From assembly GCA_019136935.1 (NCBI GenBank), contig JAGVTI010000323.1, positions 1 through 10,413 of the forward strand: a DNA stretch of 10,413 nucleotides, in the 5' to 3' direction. The stretch comes from Deltaproteobacteria bacterium (GTDB lineage Bacteria > Desulfobacterota > Syntrophia > Syntrophales > JAAYKM01). This document shows, piece by piece, positions 1 to 7,039 of this stretch. Every line of letters begins with the position of its first letter. Positions within the stretch are counted from its first letter, which is position 1. The notes beneath the pieces are model-generated. The model saw nothing but the letters and a program-made list of their open reading frames with translations, had not been told where the DNA came from and ran no database searches. Made by a program: the position numbers and the translations under genes.

Positions 1-109
1 CGATCGATTCAAATACCGGAGCAGTAAAAGCGCGTTTTCCCTGCGTTATCGAGAAAAAATCTTTTTTAATCAATCGGTTAGGCAACGATAACACTCCTTG
101 CGACGGAAA

Positions 110-133
110 AATCCCCTTGTCAAAACGGGGATT
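110..133 (+). other. Small hairpin in the fbp leader
   Basis: AATCCCC (110-116) and GGGGATT (127-133) form a perfect 7-bp stem with a 10-base loop, 40 bases before the fbp start. No T-run follows, so it is not a good intrinsic terminator. It may be a leader hairpin or the end of an upstream transcript. The rest of 1-172 is AT-rich and I find no convincing promoter hexamers in it. Confidence 0.35.
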
Positions 134-159
134 AGTTGTTAGGAATATGTACTTTACAT

Positions 160-165
160 AAGGAG
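160..165 (+). promoter_or_regulatory. Ribosome binding site of fbp
   Basis: AAGGAG, 7 bases before ATG 173. It decides between this ATG and the GTG at 167, which is too close to be served by it. Confidence 0.8.
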
Positions 166-172
166 CGTGTCT

Positions 173-1123
173 ATGGGCGAAGGAATCAATGATTATACGC
201 AGTTTTGCGTCGATCTGCGGCGCCACATGTGGCTGGCCGGAGTGGACCAGGAACTGCGGCGTCTTATCTGGCAGATCGCCGTGATGGGAAAATACATTTC
301 GGCGAAGATCTACGAGTCGAACCGGAAACTCGCGGGTTTCAAGAATATTTACGGTGAAGAGCAGCTTACCCTCGATCGCGGTGCGGACGAGATCCTGAAG
401 AATCAGCTCCAGTATTCCGGCTTTGTCCGGGATTACGCGTCGGAGGAACAGGACAGCGTCATGCGGATCGGGAAGGGCGATGAAAAGTTCATCGTCACGG
501 CCGACCCCCTGGACGGCTCGTCTCTTGTCGATACGAACCTGTCCATCGGGACCATTATCGGCATTCATAAGGATTCCGTGTTCGACGAAGGTCGCAACAC
601 GTTGGTGGCGGCTCTGTATATCACCTATGGTCCTCTCATTACGATGGTCTATTCCGCCGGGAAGGGAACACACGAGTTTGTCCTGAATCGCGAAGGGGAG
701 TATGTTCTTTCCGAGGAAAACATCGTTCTCAAGGACAAGGGGTCGATATACAGTCCCGGGGGAATGCACAAGGACTGGACGCCGGAACATCTCCAGTACA
801 TCGAATTTTTGGAGAATTCGGGCTACAAGCTTCGCTACAGCGGCGGGTTCGTCCCGGATATCAACCAGGTTCTGATCAAGAAAGGCGGCCTTTTTACCTA
901 CCCGGCGCTGAAAAACAGCCCCAGGGGGAAACTGCGCCTCCTGTTCGAGCTCCAGCCCATGTCCTTCATCATCGAACAGGCGGGCGGCAGGGCCACGGAC
1001 GGCTATCGGGATATTCTGTCCGTTCCGGTTACGGAACTGGGGCAGCGGTCTCCCGTGTATATCGGAAGCCGGTTCGAAGTGGACAAGGTCAAGGATTATT
1101 TGAAGTGGGATAATTTTTTGTAA
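173..1123 (+). CDS. fbp: Fructose-1,6-bisphosphatase class I
   Basis: Cytosolic enzyme that hydrolyses fructose 1,6-bisphosphate to fructose 6-phosphate, the committed step of gluconeogenesis, using Mg2+. The start is taken at ATG 173 (316 residues): AAGGAG at 160-165 lies 7 bases upstream, whereas the in-frame GTG at 167 would leave only one base. Visible family motifs, numbered from this ATG: the metal-binding acidic pair in ASEE (about 89-92), the metal/phosphate loop DPLDGSS (111-117), and the family signature GKLRLLFELQPMS (about 252-264) followed by EQAGGRATDG. The length is slightly below the roughly 330 residues usual for the class I family, with no apparent loss of the core. The aldolase gene follows after 12 bases, so the two are almost certainly co-transcribed and together run triose phosphates up to fructose 6-phosphate. 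Identification is secure. Confidence 0.96.
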   Translation: MGEGINDYTQFCVDLRRHMWLAGVDQELRRLIWQIAVMGKYISAKIYESNRKLAGFKNIYGEEQLTLDRGADEILKNQLQYSGFVRDYASEEQDSVMRIGKGDEKFIVTADPLDGSSLVDTNLSIGTIIGIHKDSVFDEGRNTLVAALYITYGPLITMVYSAGKGTHEFVLNREGEYVLSEENIVLKDKGSIYSPGGMHKDWTPEHLQYIEFLENSGYKLRYSGGFVPDINQVLIKKGGLFTYPALKNSPRGKLRLLFELQPMSFIIEQAGGRATDGYRDILSVPVTELGQRSPVYIGSRFEVDKVKDYLKWDNFL

Positions 1124-1135
1124 AAAATAACGATA

Positions 1136-2554
1136 ATGAAAGAAAGGACGGTTTTTGACGTGGTGATATATGAAACGGCAGGGCAGTTAAAAGAGGCAAC
1201 GGCAGGGATATTGAAGATTAACCGGGATCATGTCGAGATTCTCGACGAGTCGAAACTCCGGTCTTCGCTGATCGACGATCTGGTTCATACCGTCGTGTTC
1301 GGTCCCGATTCCGGTGTCAGGTCCGCCTGCTGCCGGCTCATCCGTCAGGTGGGGGCTGCCGCGGGAGCGTATTCGGCATCCATCCAGCCGTTTTATGAAG
1401 CGATGGGACGCAAGGAGATCGGCGGTTTTACCGTGCCGGCGATCAACATCCGGACTCTCACCTACGATACGGCCCAGGCAATCCTGCGGGCTGCCATGAG
1501 GGGCGGCGTCGGCCCGGTCATTTTTGAAATCGCCCGCTCCGAGATCGATTACACCCTCCAGCGGCCGGCGGAATATGCGAGCGCCGTCATTGCAGCGGCG
1601 GTCAAAGTCGGGTACAAAGGGCCGCTTTTTATCCAGGGAGATCACTTCCAGCTTAACGCGAAGCGCTTCGCCCAGGATTCTGAAAAGGAAACCAAGGCCG
1701 TGAAGGACCTGATCTGGGAAGCCCTGGATGCGGGTTTTTATAACATCGATATCGATTCTTCCACTCTCGTCGATCTGTCCCAGCCGACGATCAAGGATCA
1801 GCAGCGCCTCAACTTTACCCTGGCGGCCGAGTTGACGACGATGATCCGGGATCTCGAACCCGAGGGAATCACCGTTTCCGTGGGAGGAGAAATCGGAGAA
1901 GTCGGCGGGAAGAACAGCACGGTGGAGGAATTGCGGGCCTTCATGGACGGTTACCTTGAAGAGCTTGAAAAAAACGGTGAAGATCTGAAGGGAATCAGCA
2001 AGATCAGCGTCCAGACCGGGACGACCCACGGGGGTGTGCCCCTTCCCGACGGGACGGTTGCCAAGGTCAAGATCGATTTCGACACCCTGGAGAAGCTTTC
2101 CGAGGTGGCCCGTGTCGAGTACGGACTTTCCGGGGCGGTCCAGCACGGGGCGTCCACCCTGCCGAACGAGGCCTTCGATCAGTTTCCCGCCCGGGGCACG
2201 GCGGAAGTGCACCTGGCGACGGGTTTCCAGAACATGATCTACGAGAGCAAGGCCTTCCCGCCGGAACTCCAGGAAAAGATCTACCGTCTGCTCAAGGAAA
2301 AGCACGCCGACGAGAAGAAGGCAAGCGACACGGAAGAGCAGTTCATCTACAAGACCCGTAAAAAAGGGCTCGGTCCTTTCAAGAAAGAGCTCTGGCAGCT
2401 CCCGCAGGACCGCATGCAGACGATCATGGGAGAACTGGAGGGACAGTTCGCCTTCCTCTTTACGAAGCTGAACGTGAACGGGACGAATGAACTGTTGAAG
2501 AAGTACGTGACGCCTGTGGACGTGCCCTTGGAAAGCCCGGCGGAGCTGGCGTAG
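1136..2554 (+). CDS. Class II fructose-bisphosphate aldolase-like protein, long form
   Basis: Probable zinc-dependent aldolase joining dihydroxyacetone phosphate and glyceraldehyde 3-phosphate; the role is supported by the adjacent fbp. 472 residues, against about 290-360 for ordinary class II aldolases. The barrel core begins near residue 95 (GGFTVPAINIRTL). Motifs in order: GDH (168-170, catalytic Asp plus first zinc His), GGEIGEVGGKNS (250-261), SVQTGTTHGG (291-300, second zinc His) and AVQHGAS (334-340, third zinc His). An extension of about 90 residues precedes the core and about 85 residues follow it. The strand that reads NxDT in typical class II enzymes reads EVHLATGFQ (357-365), so the Asn and Asp there are replaced. 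The start is ATG 1136, with no clear ribosome binding site; an in-frame GTG at 1160, with AAAGGA at 1143-1148, is an alternative 8 codons shorter. It could be a related bisphosphate aldolase with another substrate. Confidence 0.82.
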   Translation: MKERTVFDVVIYETAGQLKEATAGILKINRDHVEILDESKLRSSLIDDLVHTVVFGPDSGVRSACCRLIRQVGAAAGAYSASIQPFYEAMGRKEIGGFTVPAINIRTLTYDTAQAILRAAMRGGVGPVIFEIARSEIDYTLQRPAEYASAVIAAAVKVGYKGPLFIQGDHFQLNAKRFAQDSEKETKAVKDLIWEALDAGFYNIDIDSSTLVDLSQPTIKDQQRLNFTLAAELTTMIRDLEPEGITVSVGGEIGEVGGKNSTVEELRAFMDGYLEELEKNGEDLKGISKISVQTGTTHGGVPLPDGTVAKVKIDFDTLEKLSEVARVEYGLSGAVQHGASTLPNEAFDQFPARGTAEVHLATGFQNMIYESKAFPPELQEKIYRLLKEKHADEKKASDTEEQFIYKTRKKGLGPFKKELWQLPQDRMQTIMGELEGQFAFLFTKLNVNGTNELLKKYVTPVDVPLESPAELA

Positions 2555-2568
2555 ATCCTCGATCCGGC

Positions 2569-2605
2569 ACCCCCCGGAGGGTCTCTCCCCTCCGGGGGGT
2601 TTTTT
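2569..2605 (+). terminator. Intrinsic terminator of the fbp-aldolase operon
   Basis: A perfect 13-bp inverted repeat, ACCCCCCGGAGGG (2569-2581) and CCCTCCGGGGGGT (2588-2600), with a 6-base loop and a T-run through 2605. It begins 15 bases after the aldolase stop and lies between convergent genes, so it ends the plus-strand transcript. Confidence 0.93.
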
Positions 2606-2653
2606 ATTGTGATCCGCGGAGAGGGGGCGAGTGATCGCGTCGGAAATCTCCCT

Positions 2654-3274
2654 TTACAAAAAAAGCCCGATCAATGCCAGAATCATCCAGCGGAAAAAGG
2701 CGATGACTGGATTCAACACGCCCAGGAACAGCAGGATGATGATGAAGAAGAAACCGTAAGGTTCCAGGCGATGGAAAAAGTACTGCATATTGTCCGGCAT
2801 GAATCCCATGAGGATCTTGGAGCCGTCCAGGGGCGGAATGGGAATCAAATTGAAGGCGGCGAGGATGATGTTGATCTGGGCCAGGTAGAAAAGGAACGTG
2901 GCGGCAGGTGTGCCCGGCGTTGGCATCAGGACTTGCATCGTTAAAATGGCGAGAAAGGCGAAGATCGTGTTCGCGATGATCCCGGCGGCGGAAACCAGGA
3001 CGAAGCCCGTGCGGCGGTTATGGATGGCGTTGATATTGACCGGGACCGGTTTCGCCCACCCGAAACCGACGATGAAAAGCGTGAGCGTCCCCAGGGGGTC
3101 GAGGTGTTTCAAGGGATTCAGGGTCAGGCGTCCCAGGCTTTTGGCCGTTGAATCCCCCATCATGTAGGCCACCCAGCCGTGGGCCAGTTCGTGGATGATG
3201 ACGGAATACAGAAGCGGTATGGCCAGCAGCAGAAAAGTCACCGGATCGTTGATGAGCAGTTTCAGAAGTCCCAT
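2654..3274 (-). CDS. Site-2 protease family (M50) membrane metalloprotease
   Basis: Integral membrane zinc protease, 206 residues, of the small M50 type without PDZ or CBS domains. The HExxH zinc motif is HELAH at residues 28-32 within the first hydrophobic helix, followed by GWVAYMMGD. The second signature, NLIPIPPLDGSK (about 142-153), supplies the third zinc ligand, the Asp of LDG. Several hydrophobic segments surround them (about 12-30, 92-118, 125-145, 175-205), so catalysis takes place in the membrane. Start chosen at ATG 3272-3274 because GGAGGT (3278-3283) sits just before it; an in-frame TTG 13 codons upstream lacks such a site. Neighbours give no substrate clue: the gene stands alone and converges on the aldolase operon. 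Family proteins cleave membrane-anchored regulators or unknown targets; the substrate here is unknown. Confidence 0.9.
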   Translation of the reverse strand: MGLLKLLINDPVTFLLLAIPLLYSVIIHELAHGWVAYMMGDSTAKSLGRLTLNPLKHLDPLGTLTLFIVGFGWAKPVPVNINAIHNRRTGFVLVSAAGIIANTIFAFLAILTMQVLMPTPGTPAATFLFYLAQINIILAAFNLIPIPPLDGSKILMGFMPDNMQYFFHRLEPYGFFFIIILLFLGVLNPVIAFFRWMILALIGLFL

Positions 3275-3277
3275 GAC

Positions 3278-3283
3278 ACCTCC
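3278..3283 (-). promoter_or_regulatory. Ribosome binding site of the M50 protease
   Basis: GGAGGT on the minus strand, 3 bases from ATG 3274 (4 from the GGAGG core). It supports the internal ATG over the TTG further upstream. Confidence 0.7.
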
Positions 3284-3501
3284 GTCTTGTGATGGATAAG
3301 GCGAAAAACTCAACCCGCTTCCTTGTTATCATAAAAGACCGGTCTTGGATATCCCGAGGCCTGTGAAACTTTGAAAAGTTCCGCCTTGTCATCCTGATGA
3401 GCACAGAAGACGGAGAATTCCTTTTAATATCAATTGATTGTATTTCCCGTCGCCTGCGGCCATAAATGGGATGAGCAAACCGCCATGACACCGCCCTGCC
3501 T

Positions 3502-3634
3502 GGAGACTGTGTCGTAATACCCGATTGACGTTTGAGGTCATTCTGAACGAGGTGAAGAATCTAATCATAACAAGATGTTAGAAAAACGAGATTCTTCGCC
3601 TGACGGCTCAGAATGACATTACGACACAGCCTCC
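3502..3634. repeat. 133-base imperfect palindrome, MITE- or REP-like
   Basis: The outer arms 3502-3518 (GGAGACTGTGTCGTAAT) and 3618-3634 are inverted repeats matching at 16 of 17 positions. The inner arms 3537-3562 (starting GTCATTCTGA, ending GAAGAATCT) and 3589-3617 (starting AGATTCTTCG, ending CAGAATGAC) are also inverted copies, differing by a small indel and a few substitutions. The centre 3563-3588 is AT-rich. The left side has 18 extra bases between outer and inner arms. A core of the type TCATTCTGA...GAAGAATC is, from general knowledge, a recurrent dispersed repeat in anaerobic bacterial genomes. No transposase is present, so it would be a non-autonomous element or a remnant. No clear target-site duplication was seen. 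Confidence 0.75.
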
Positions 3635-3772
3635 TGCGGCGGAGAGCGTCATCGGTTTATCTTTCGCGGAATCGATCACCTGGCGACCGTTCATCCAAGC
3701 CGATTCCTGCCCATTTCCGATTCAAGAGCCCGTTCTGCAGGAGGCTTCTTCCCCCCGTTTGGTCTGATCGAT

Positions 3773-4141
3773 TCATGCTTTAATGTTTTCTACAAATTGA
3801 ATCTTCAATCCATCCGGATCGAGTATGTACAGAAATTTGATAAAGGGGCTGGGTTGAAACGGCCCCGAATGGATCGGCATGTTCCTGCTGTTCAGGAATT
3901 CCATCGTGTTATCCAACGATTCGACCGTGAACCCCAAGGAAATGTCTTTCCCATAGTTGAAGTTCGTCTTTTTGTCATTATGTATCAGTTCTATTTCAGT
4001 TCCGCCTGAGCCCAGAAAAACGATGTTGATGCCGGGCATGGGTTGCATTCGCCTGTTTATCTTCAAACCGATCACGTCTTGATAAAACGACAATGATTTC
4101 TCCATGTCGCTTACCTGAATAGTGGCCCAACAAAAGTTCAT
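3773..4141 (-). CDS. VOC family protein (glyoxalase/bleomycin-resistance fold)
   Basis: 122-residue protein with the vicinal oxygen chelate fold. It shows the family opening WATIQVSDMEKSLSFYQDVIGLKI (quoted ends at residues 5 and 28), a middle strand GTEIELIHN (47-55), the second repeat opening ISLGFTVESLDNTMEFL (67-83) and the closing LDPDGLKIQFVE (107-118). Residues that bind metal in glyoxalase I are not obvious: no His opens either half, and the last ligand Glu of the DPDGxxIE pattern is Gln115. A glyoxalase activity is therefore not supported; binding or an unrelated VOC reaction is possible. The start is ATG 4139-4141 because GGAGG (4147-4151) lies 5 bases before it, inside a spurious ATG at 4151-4153. 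GC, counted by hand, is about 43%, well below the neighbours, which hints at acquisition from elsewhere. Confidence 0.85.
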   Translation of the reverse strand: MNFCWATIQVSDMEKSLSFYQDVIGLKINRRMQPMPGINIVFLGSGGTEIELIHNDKKTNFNYGKDISLGFTVESLDNTMEFLNSRNMPIHSGPFQPSPFIKFLYILDPDGLKIQFVENIKA

Positions 4142-4145
4142 GTTA

Positions 4146-4151
4146 ACCTCC
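4146..4151 (-). promoter_or_regulatory. Ribosome binding site of the VOC gene
   Basis: GGAGGT on the minus strand, 4-5 bases before ATG 4141. It overlaps the upstream in-frame ATG 4153, ruling that codon out as the start. Confidence 0.75.
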
Positions 4152-4320
4152 ATACAATCTTAAATAAAATAAGCGTCTTGACCTTCCTGAAAAGAGATCT
4201 CCCGTAGGAAGATCCGGTCATTTTACAGCCGTTACGTCTGCTGCCATAAAAAAATGTCCTTTATTACTGCCGCCGAAATCCTTTCCACGTCGGCGAATGT
4301 TTCATTTCCACTTGGATCAA

Positions 4321-4349
4321 CCTATAGAAAAAACAGCGATGCGGGTCAA
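4321..4349 (-). promoter_or_regulatory. Candidate sigma-70 promoter for the VOC gene
   Basis: On the minus strand, TTGACC (4344-4349) and TATAGG (4321-4326) are separated by exactly 17 bases, matching 5 of 6 and 4 of 6 consensus positions. It points toward the VOC gene, which would have a leader of about 170 bases. The 14-base palindrome GAGTATTTATACTC at 4376-4389 lies just upstream. Confidence 0.45.
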
Positions 4350-4375
4350 TAGCATATTAACAGATCGATATAATT

Positions 4376-4389
4376 GAGTATTTATACTC
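4376..4389. promoter_or_regulatory. 14-base palindrome, possible operator
   Basis: GAGTATTTATACTC has 6-bp arms around TT, with its near edge 26 bases upstream of the candidate VOC -35 box. It is placed where an activator could bind, or it may be chance in AT-rich DNA. The surrounding gap 4142-4446 contains no gene and no good terminator for the chemoreceptor. Confidence 0.25.
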
Positions 4390-4446
4390 TCGATCTTCAT
4401 TCATGTTTTGGGAATGATTTCAATGGACGGCGTCGTGGCGAATCCC

Positions 4447-6300
4447 TCAGAAAAGGGCTTTATACGGGATGGCCGGTTTTCTTTTCCCTGCCGCAACGGA
4501 AATGACATGGGAATGACTTCCTGGTCCGGTCATCCGGCGCTCATGTGAGGGGCCATCGGTGGTGTTTCCCTCGACAAGGGACAGCAGCACGCCGGAGGCC
4601 TTTGTCAGCTCTTCGGACTGGGCGCTCAGCTCGGATGCGGTCGATGCCGACTCCTCCGCGGTTGCCGATGTCTGCTGGGTGACCTTGTCCATTTCGGCGA
4701 CCGCCCGGTTAACCTGCTCGATTCCCTCGGCCTGTTCTTTCGTGGCCACCGTAATCTGGTCGATCATGTCGGTTACGCCGGTCCGGTATTTCCCGAGCTG
4801 TCCGAAGGCCTCATTGGTTTTTCGGACCAGTTCGACGCCCTGCTTGATCTTCTGGACCGTATCTTCGATCATTCCTGCCGTGTTCTTGGCCGATTCCGCC
4901 GCCCGGAGGGCAAGGTTCCTGACCTCTGAGGCGACGACCGCGAATCCCGCCCCGGCCTCTCCGGCCCGGGCGGCCTCCACGGCGGCGTTGAGAGCCAGAA
5001 GATTGGTCTGAAAGGCGATTTCGTCGATATTCTTCACGATTTTTGATGTCTGTTCGCTTGAGACGGAGACATCCTGCATCGATGCGGTCAGGCCTCCCAG
5101 GCACTCGATAACGGATTTGGCTGCAGACTGGGCGTCACGCATGAAATTACCCGCCCGGATGGAGTTCTCGGCCGTCTGTTGGGCAATAGAGGATATTTCT
5201 TCCAGCGAGGAAGAGGTTTCCTGCAAAGACGCGGCCTGTTCGGAAACCCCTTCCGCCAGTTCCTGACTTGCGGCGGATAATTGACTTGAAGAGGAGAAAA
5301 CGGTTGCCGCCGCTTCCGTGACTTGATCGGCCGCTTTTTTAATCGGTGTCATCAGGAGGCGGCTTGCCAGAAAAATACCGCCGATGGTGATGACGATGCA
5401 GAAGATACCCGTAAAGAGGATGAAATTTCGAATGGACCGGGCCGGCGCGTAGAGCTCCGACTGGTTCTGGGTGATGCCGATGGACCAGCCGGCCGACGGG
5501 ACGGGAGCGTAGCCGGCCATTTTGGGGGTGCCCGCAAAGACGTACCTTTCGACTCCGGTCCGCCTTCCTTTCATGCCTTTTGTGATATCTTCCATGCCCT
5601 GCTGTTCGAAGAGATTCGTCGAGAGAACCTTGTCTGTGTCCGGGTGCAGGATCAGCAACCCTGACTGATCAACGGCGTAACCGTAACCCGTTTCGCCGAT
5701 TTTGCCGGTCACCGTCTGGTTGAGATGGTTCAGGGATATGTACACATTGAGGACTCCGATGGTTTCCCCGTCAGGTGATTGAACGGGGGCAAGGATGGCC
5801 AGGGCGGGATTCTCCGACGTTTTTGATTTGACGACATCTCCAATGGTGGTTCTGCCCTCCAAAGCCTTAGCGAAGGCGGGACTGTTTTCCGGAGAGGACC
5901 CCCGGTAAGCTCCATTTTGGCTGTCGAAGATTACGGTGCCCTTTTTATCGGTGACAAGCAGCGCTTCATAATCGGAACCCAGCTTTTCCCTGGTGTTCTC
6001 CAGGATTCTGTTTAAAGAGGCGATATCCGTTTCAGATAGGCCGTCTCGTGTGGCCGCGGCTGTGGCATCACGTATGTTTTGCCCGTCGGCGATCTGGCCG
6101 GTGATTTTCATTGCCGACGACAGGGCTGCCTCGACCATCGCGGCATTGGCTTCGGCCGCTTTGCGCACCTGATTTGCAGCGCTCTCCTCAAGGGCGCCGG
6201 ACGACTTGATTTCAATCAGGATTCCCAGGGTCAGCAGGGGAATCAGGACGATTAAAACACCTCCCGCGATCAGTTTGAACCTCAGTGTCCGCTTCTTCAT
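4447..6300 (-). CDS. Methyl-accepting chemotaxis protein with Cache-type sensor
   Basis: 617-residue inner-membrane chemoreceptor that would feed a CheA/CheW signalling array controlling flagellar rotation. A short cytoplasmic tail and TM1 (about 8-31) are followed by a periplasmic sensor (about 32-290), TM2 (about 292-313) and a long coiled-coil signalling domain. The sensor resembles double Cache domains: LLVTDKKGTVIFDS (114-127) in the distal half and GYGYAVDQSGLLILHPD (205-221) in the proximal half. I do not see the YxxxxRxWY amino-acid-binding signature, so the ligand is unknown. The conserved hairpin tip spans about 425-463 (DEIAFQTNLLALNAAVEAAR, then AGEAGAGFAVVASEVRNLA). After TM2 only a TPIKKAADQV stretch resembles the first HAMP helix; a full HAMP is not apparent. 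No NWETF-like C-terminal CheR tether. GGAGG at 6309-6313 lies 8 bases before the ATG, which fixes the start. Confidence 0.95.
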   Translation of the reverse strand: MKKRTLRFKLIAGGVLIVLIPLLTLGILIEIKSSGALEESAANQVRKAAEANAAMVEAALSSAMKITGQIADGQNIRDATAAATRDGLSETDIASLNRILENTREKLGSDYEALLVTDKKGTVIFDSQNGAYRGSSPENSPAFAKALEGRTTIGDVVKSKTSENPALAILAPVQSPDGETIGVLNVYISLNHLNQTVTGKIGETGYGYAVDQSGLLILHPDTDKVLSTNLFEQQGMEDITKGMKGRRTGVERYVFAGTPKMAGYAPVPSAGWSIGITQNQSELYAPARSIRNFILFTGIFCIVITIGGIFLASRLLMTPIKKAADQVTEAAATVFSSSSQLSAASQELAEGVSEQAASLQETSSSLEEISSIAQQTAENSIRAGNFMRDAQSAAKSVIECLGGLTASMQDVSVSSEQTSKIVKNIDEIAFQTNLLALNAAVEAARAGEAGAGFAVVASEVRNLALRAAESAKNTAGMIEDTVQKIKQGVELVRKTNEAFGQLGKYRTGVTDMIDQITVATKEQAEGIEQVNRAVAEMDKVTQQTSATAEESASTASELSAQSEELTKASGVLLSLVEGNTTDGPSHERRMTGPGSHSHVISVAAGKRKPAIPYKALF

Positions 6301-6392
6301 TCAACTTTCCTCCGGTCAGCAAAATTGTGAATGGCTCATTACACTCAGCGTTCATAAGAAGTAACCTAGTTATCCATTGTAACGATTCTACT

Positions 6393-6419
6393 ATATCGAC
6401 AAAATCATGAAAAAACTTA
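6393..6419 (-). promoter_or_regulatory. Sigma-28 (FliA)-like promoter for the chemoreceptor
   Basis: On the minus strand, TAAG (6416-6419), 15 bases, then GTCGATAT (6393-6400). The flagellar sigma-28 consensus is TAAA-N15-GCCGATAA, so 3 of 4 and 6 of 8 positions match at the exact spacing; the bases after TAAG also read TTT, as in the extended -35. It would start transcription about 85 bases before the chemoreceptor ATG, consistent with co-regulation with flagellar genes. Confidence 0.5.
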
Positions 6420-6507
6420 AACAATTATGAACAGGGTATCTGTGGGTGAGCGCCGCCGCTGGCAAAATGAAAGACAAGATGCTACATCGGCAGGGAATCA
6501 CCACGAA

Positions 6508-6514
6508 AAGGAGG
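6508..6514 (+). promoter_or_regulatory. Ribosome binding site of the PCC-domain gene
   Basis: AAGGAGG, 9 bases before GTG 6524. The nearer ATG at 6517 is out of frame and soon reaches a stop, so this site selects a GTG start. Confidence 0.75.
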
Positions 6515-6523
6515 AAATGTGTC

Positions 6524-6967
6524 GTGAAATATTCACAGGCGAAACAGGGACGGATTTTTGTGATCCGCCTGGAAGACGGTGACGTTCTTCATGAAGAAAT
6601 CGAAAAGTTTGCCGGGGCGCAGGGCATCCGGGCCGCGGCGCTTCTGGCCGTGGGCGGGGCCGACCGTGGGAGCGCCCTGGTTGTCGGGCCGGCGGAAGGG
6701 CGGGTGAAACCGGTTGTTCCCCTGGAGCATATCCTGGAGGACGTCCACGAAGCGGCCGCCGTGGGAACCCTTTTCCCCGACGACGCGGGAAAACCGGTTC
6801 TCCACATGCACGGCGCATTCGGGAGAAAAGATTCGACGATTACGGGATGCGTGCGAACGGGTGTCCGGGTATGGCACGTTCTGGAGGTCATTCTCATCGA
6901 ACTGGCGGATACGGCGGCGTCGCGGCAGCCGGATGAAGCGACGGGCTTCGAGCTTCTGCAGCCCTGA
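6524..6967 (+). CDS. PCC/DUF296 domain protein
   Basis: 147-residue single-domain protein of the PCC (DUF296) family, the fold also found in plant AT-hook proteins; bacterial members are small trimeric proteins whose biochemical role is not settled. The start is taken at GTG 6524 because AAGGAGG (6508-6514) precedes it; an upstream in-frame GTG at 6446 would add 26 residues with no family resemblance. The domain covers the whole chain: GRIFVIRLEDGDVLHEEIEK (9-28), GIRAAALLAVGGADRGSALV (34-53) and the histidine motif GKPVLHMHGAFGRKD (89-103). The family usually has a third histidine in a later GHL; here the equivalent reads GCV (108-110), so Cys109 takes that place. The TrpF-like gene follows after 72 bases on the same strand, so they probably share a transcript. 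No AT-hook is visible, so DNA binding should not be assumed. Confidence 0.85.
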   Translation: MKYSQAKQGRIFVIRLEDGDVLHEEIEKFAGAQGIRAAALLAVGGADRGSALVVGPAEGRVKPVVPLEHILEDVHEAAAVGTLFPDDAGKPVLHMHGAFGRKDSTITGCVRTGVRVWHVLEVILIELADTAASRQPDEATGFELLQP

Positions 6968-7039
6968 AATCCAGGTTTCCCTGGCTGTACCGGAGTCGGA
7001 GGGGTTGCCGGGGAACCGGTAAACCGAGGTGGAAAAGAG

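Larger units (their letters stand above)
3275..3772. other. Non-coding stretch with a palindromic element
   Basis: 498 bases between the protease start and the VOC gene stop, both on the minus strand. It must contain the protease promoter; TATGAT-like bases occur near 3327-3332 on the minus strand but no -35 partner stands out. Bases 3502-3634 are the palindromic repeat listed separately. Between the repeat and 3772 no reading frame longer than about 40 codons is present and none matches a family I recognise. Confidence 0.6.

Noticed and set aside
1..172. Sigma-70 promoter for fbp
   Set aside because: TTGTCA at 117-122 has only TAGGAA at the right spacing, and other pairs are no better, so none is claimed.
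1187..2305. 372-codon open frame on the minus strand inside the aldolase gene
   Set aside because: It is antisense to a gene with intact family motifs. Its protein has no recognisable domain and is a product of GC-rich codon bias.
2609..2944. 111-codon plus-strand frame antisense to the M50 protease
   Set aside because: Low-complexity charged sequence, overlaps the well-supported protease, and follows the operon terminator.
3018..3491. 157-codon minus-strand frame across the protease start
   Set aside because: Out of frame with the protease over the overlap, no family motif, and no ribosome binding site at its start.
3609..3700. Short minus-strand frame (about 30 codons) ending inside the palindromic repeat, starting MNGRQVIDSAK
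   Set aside because: Considered as a remnant of a gene disrupted by the repeat, but it has no ribosome binding site, is very short, and matches no family I recognise.
4461..4560. CheR-binding pentapeptide at the chemoreceptor C terminus
   Set aside because: The tail ends PYKALF with no NWETF-like sequence.
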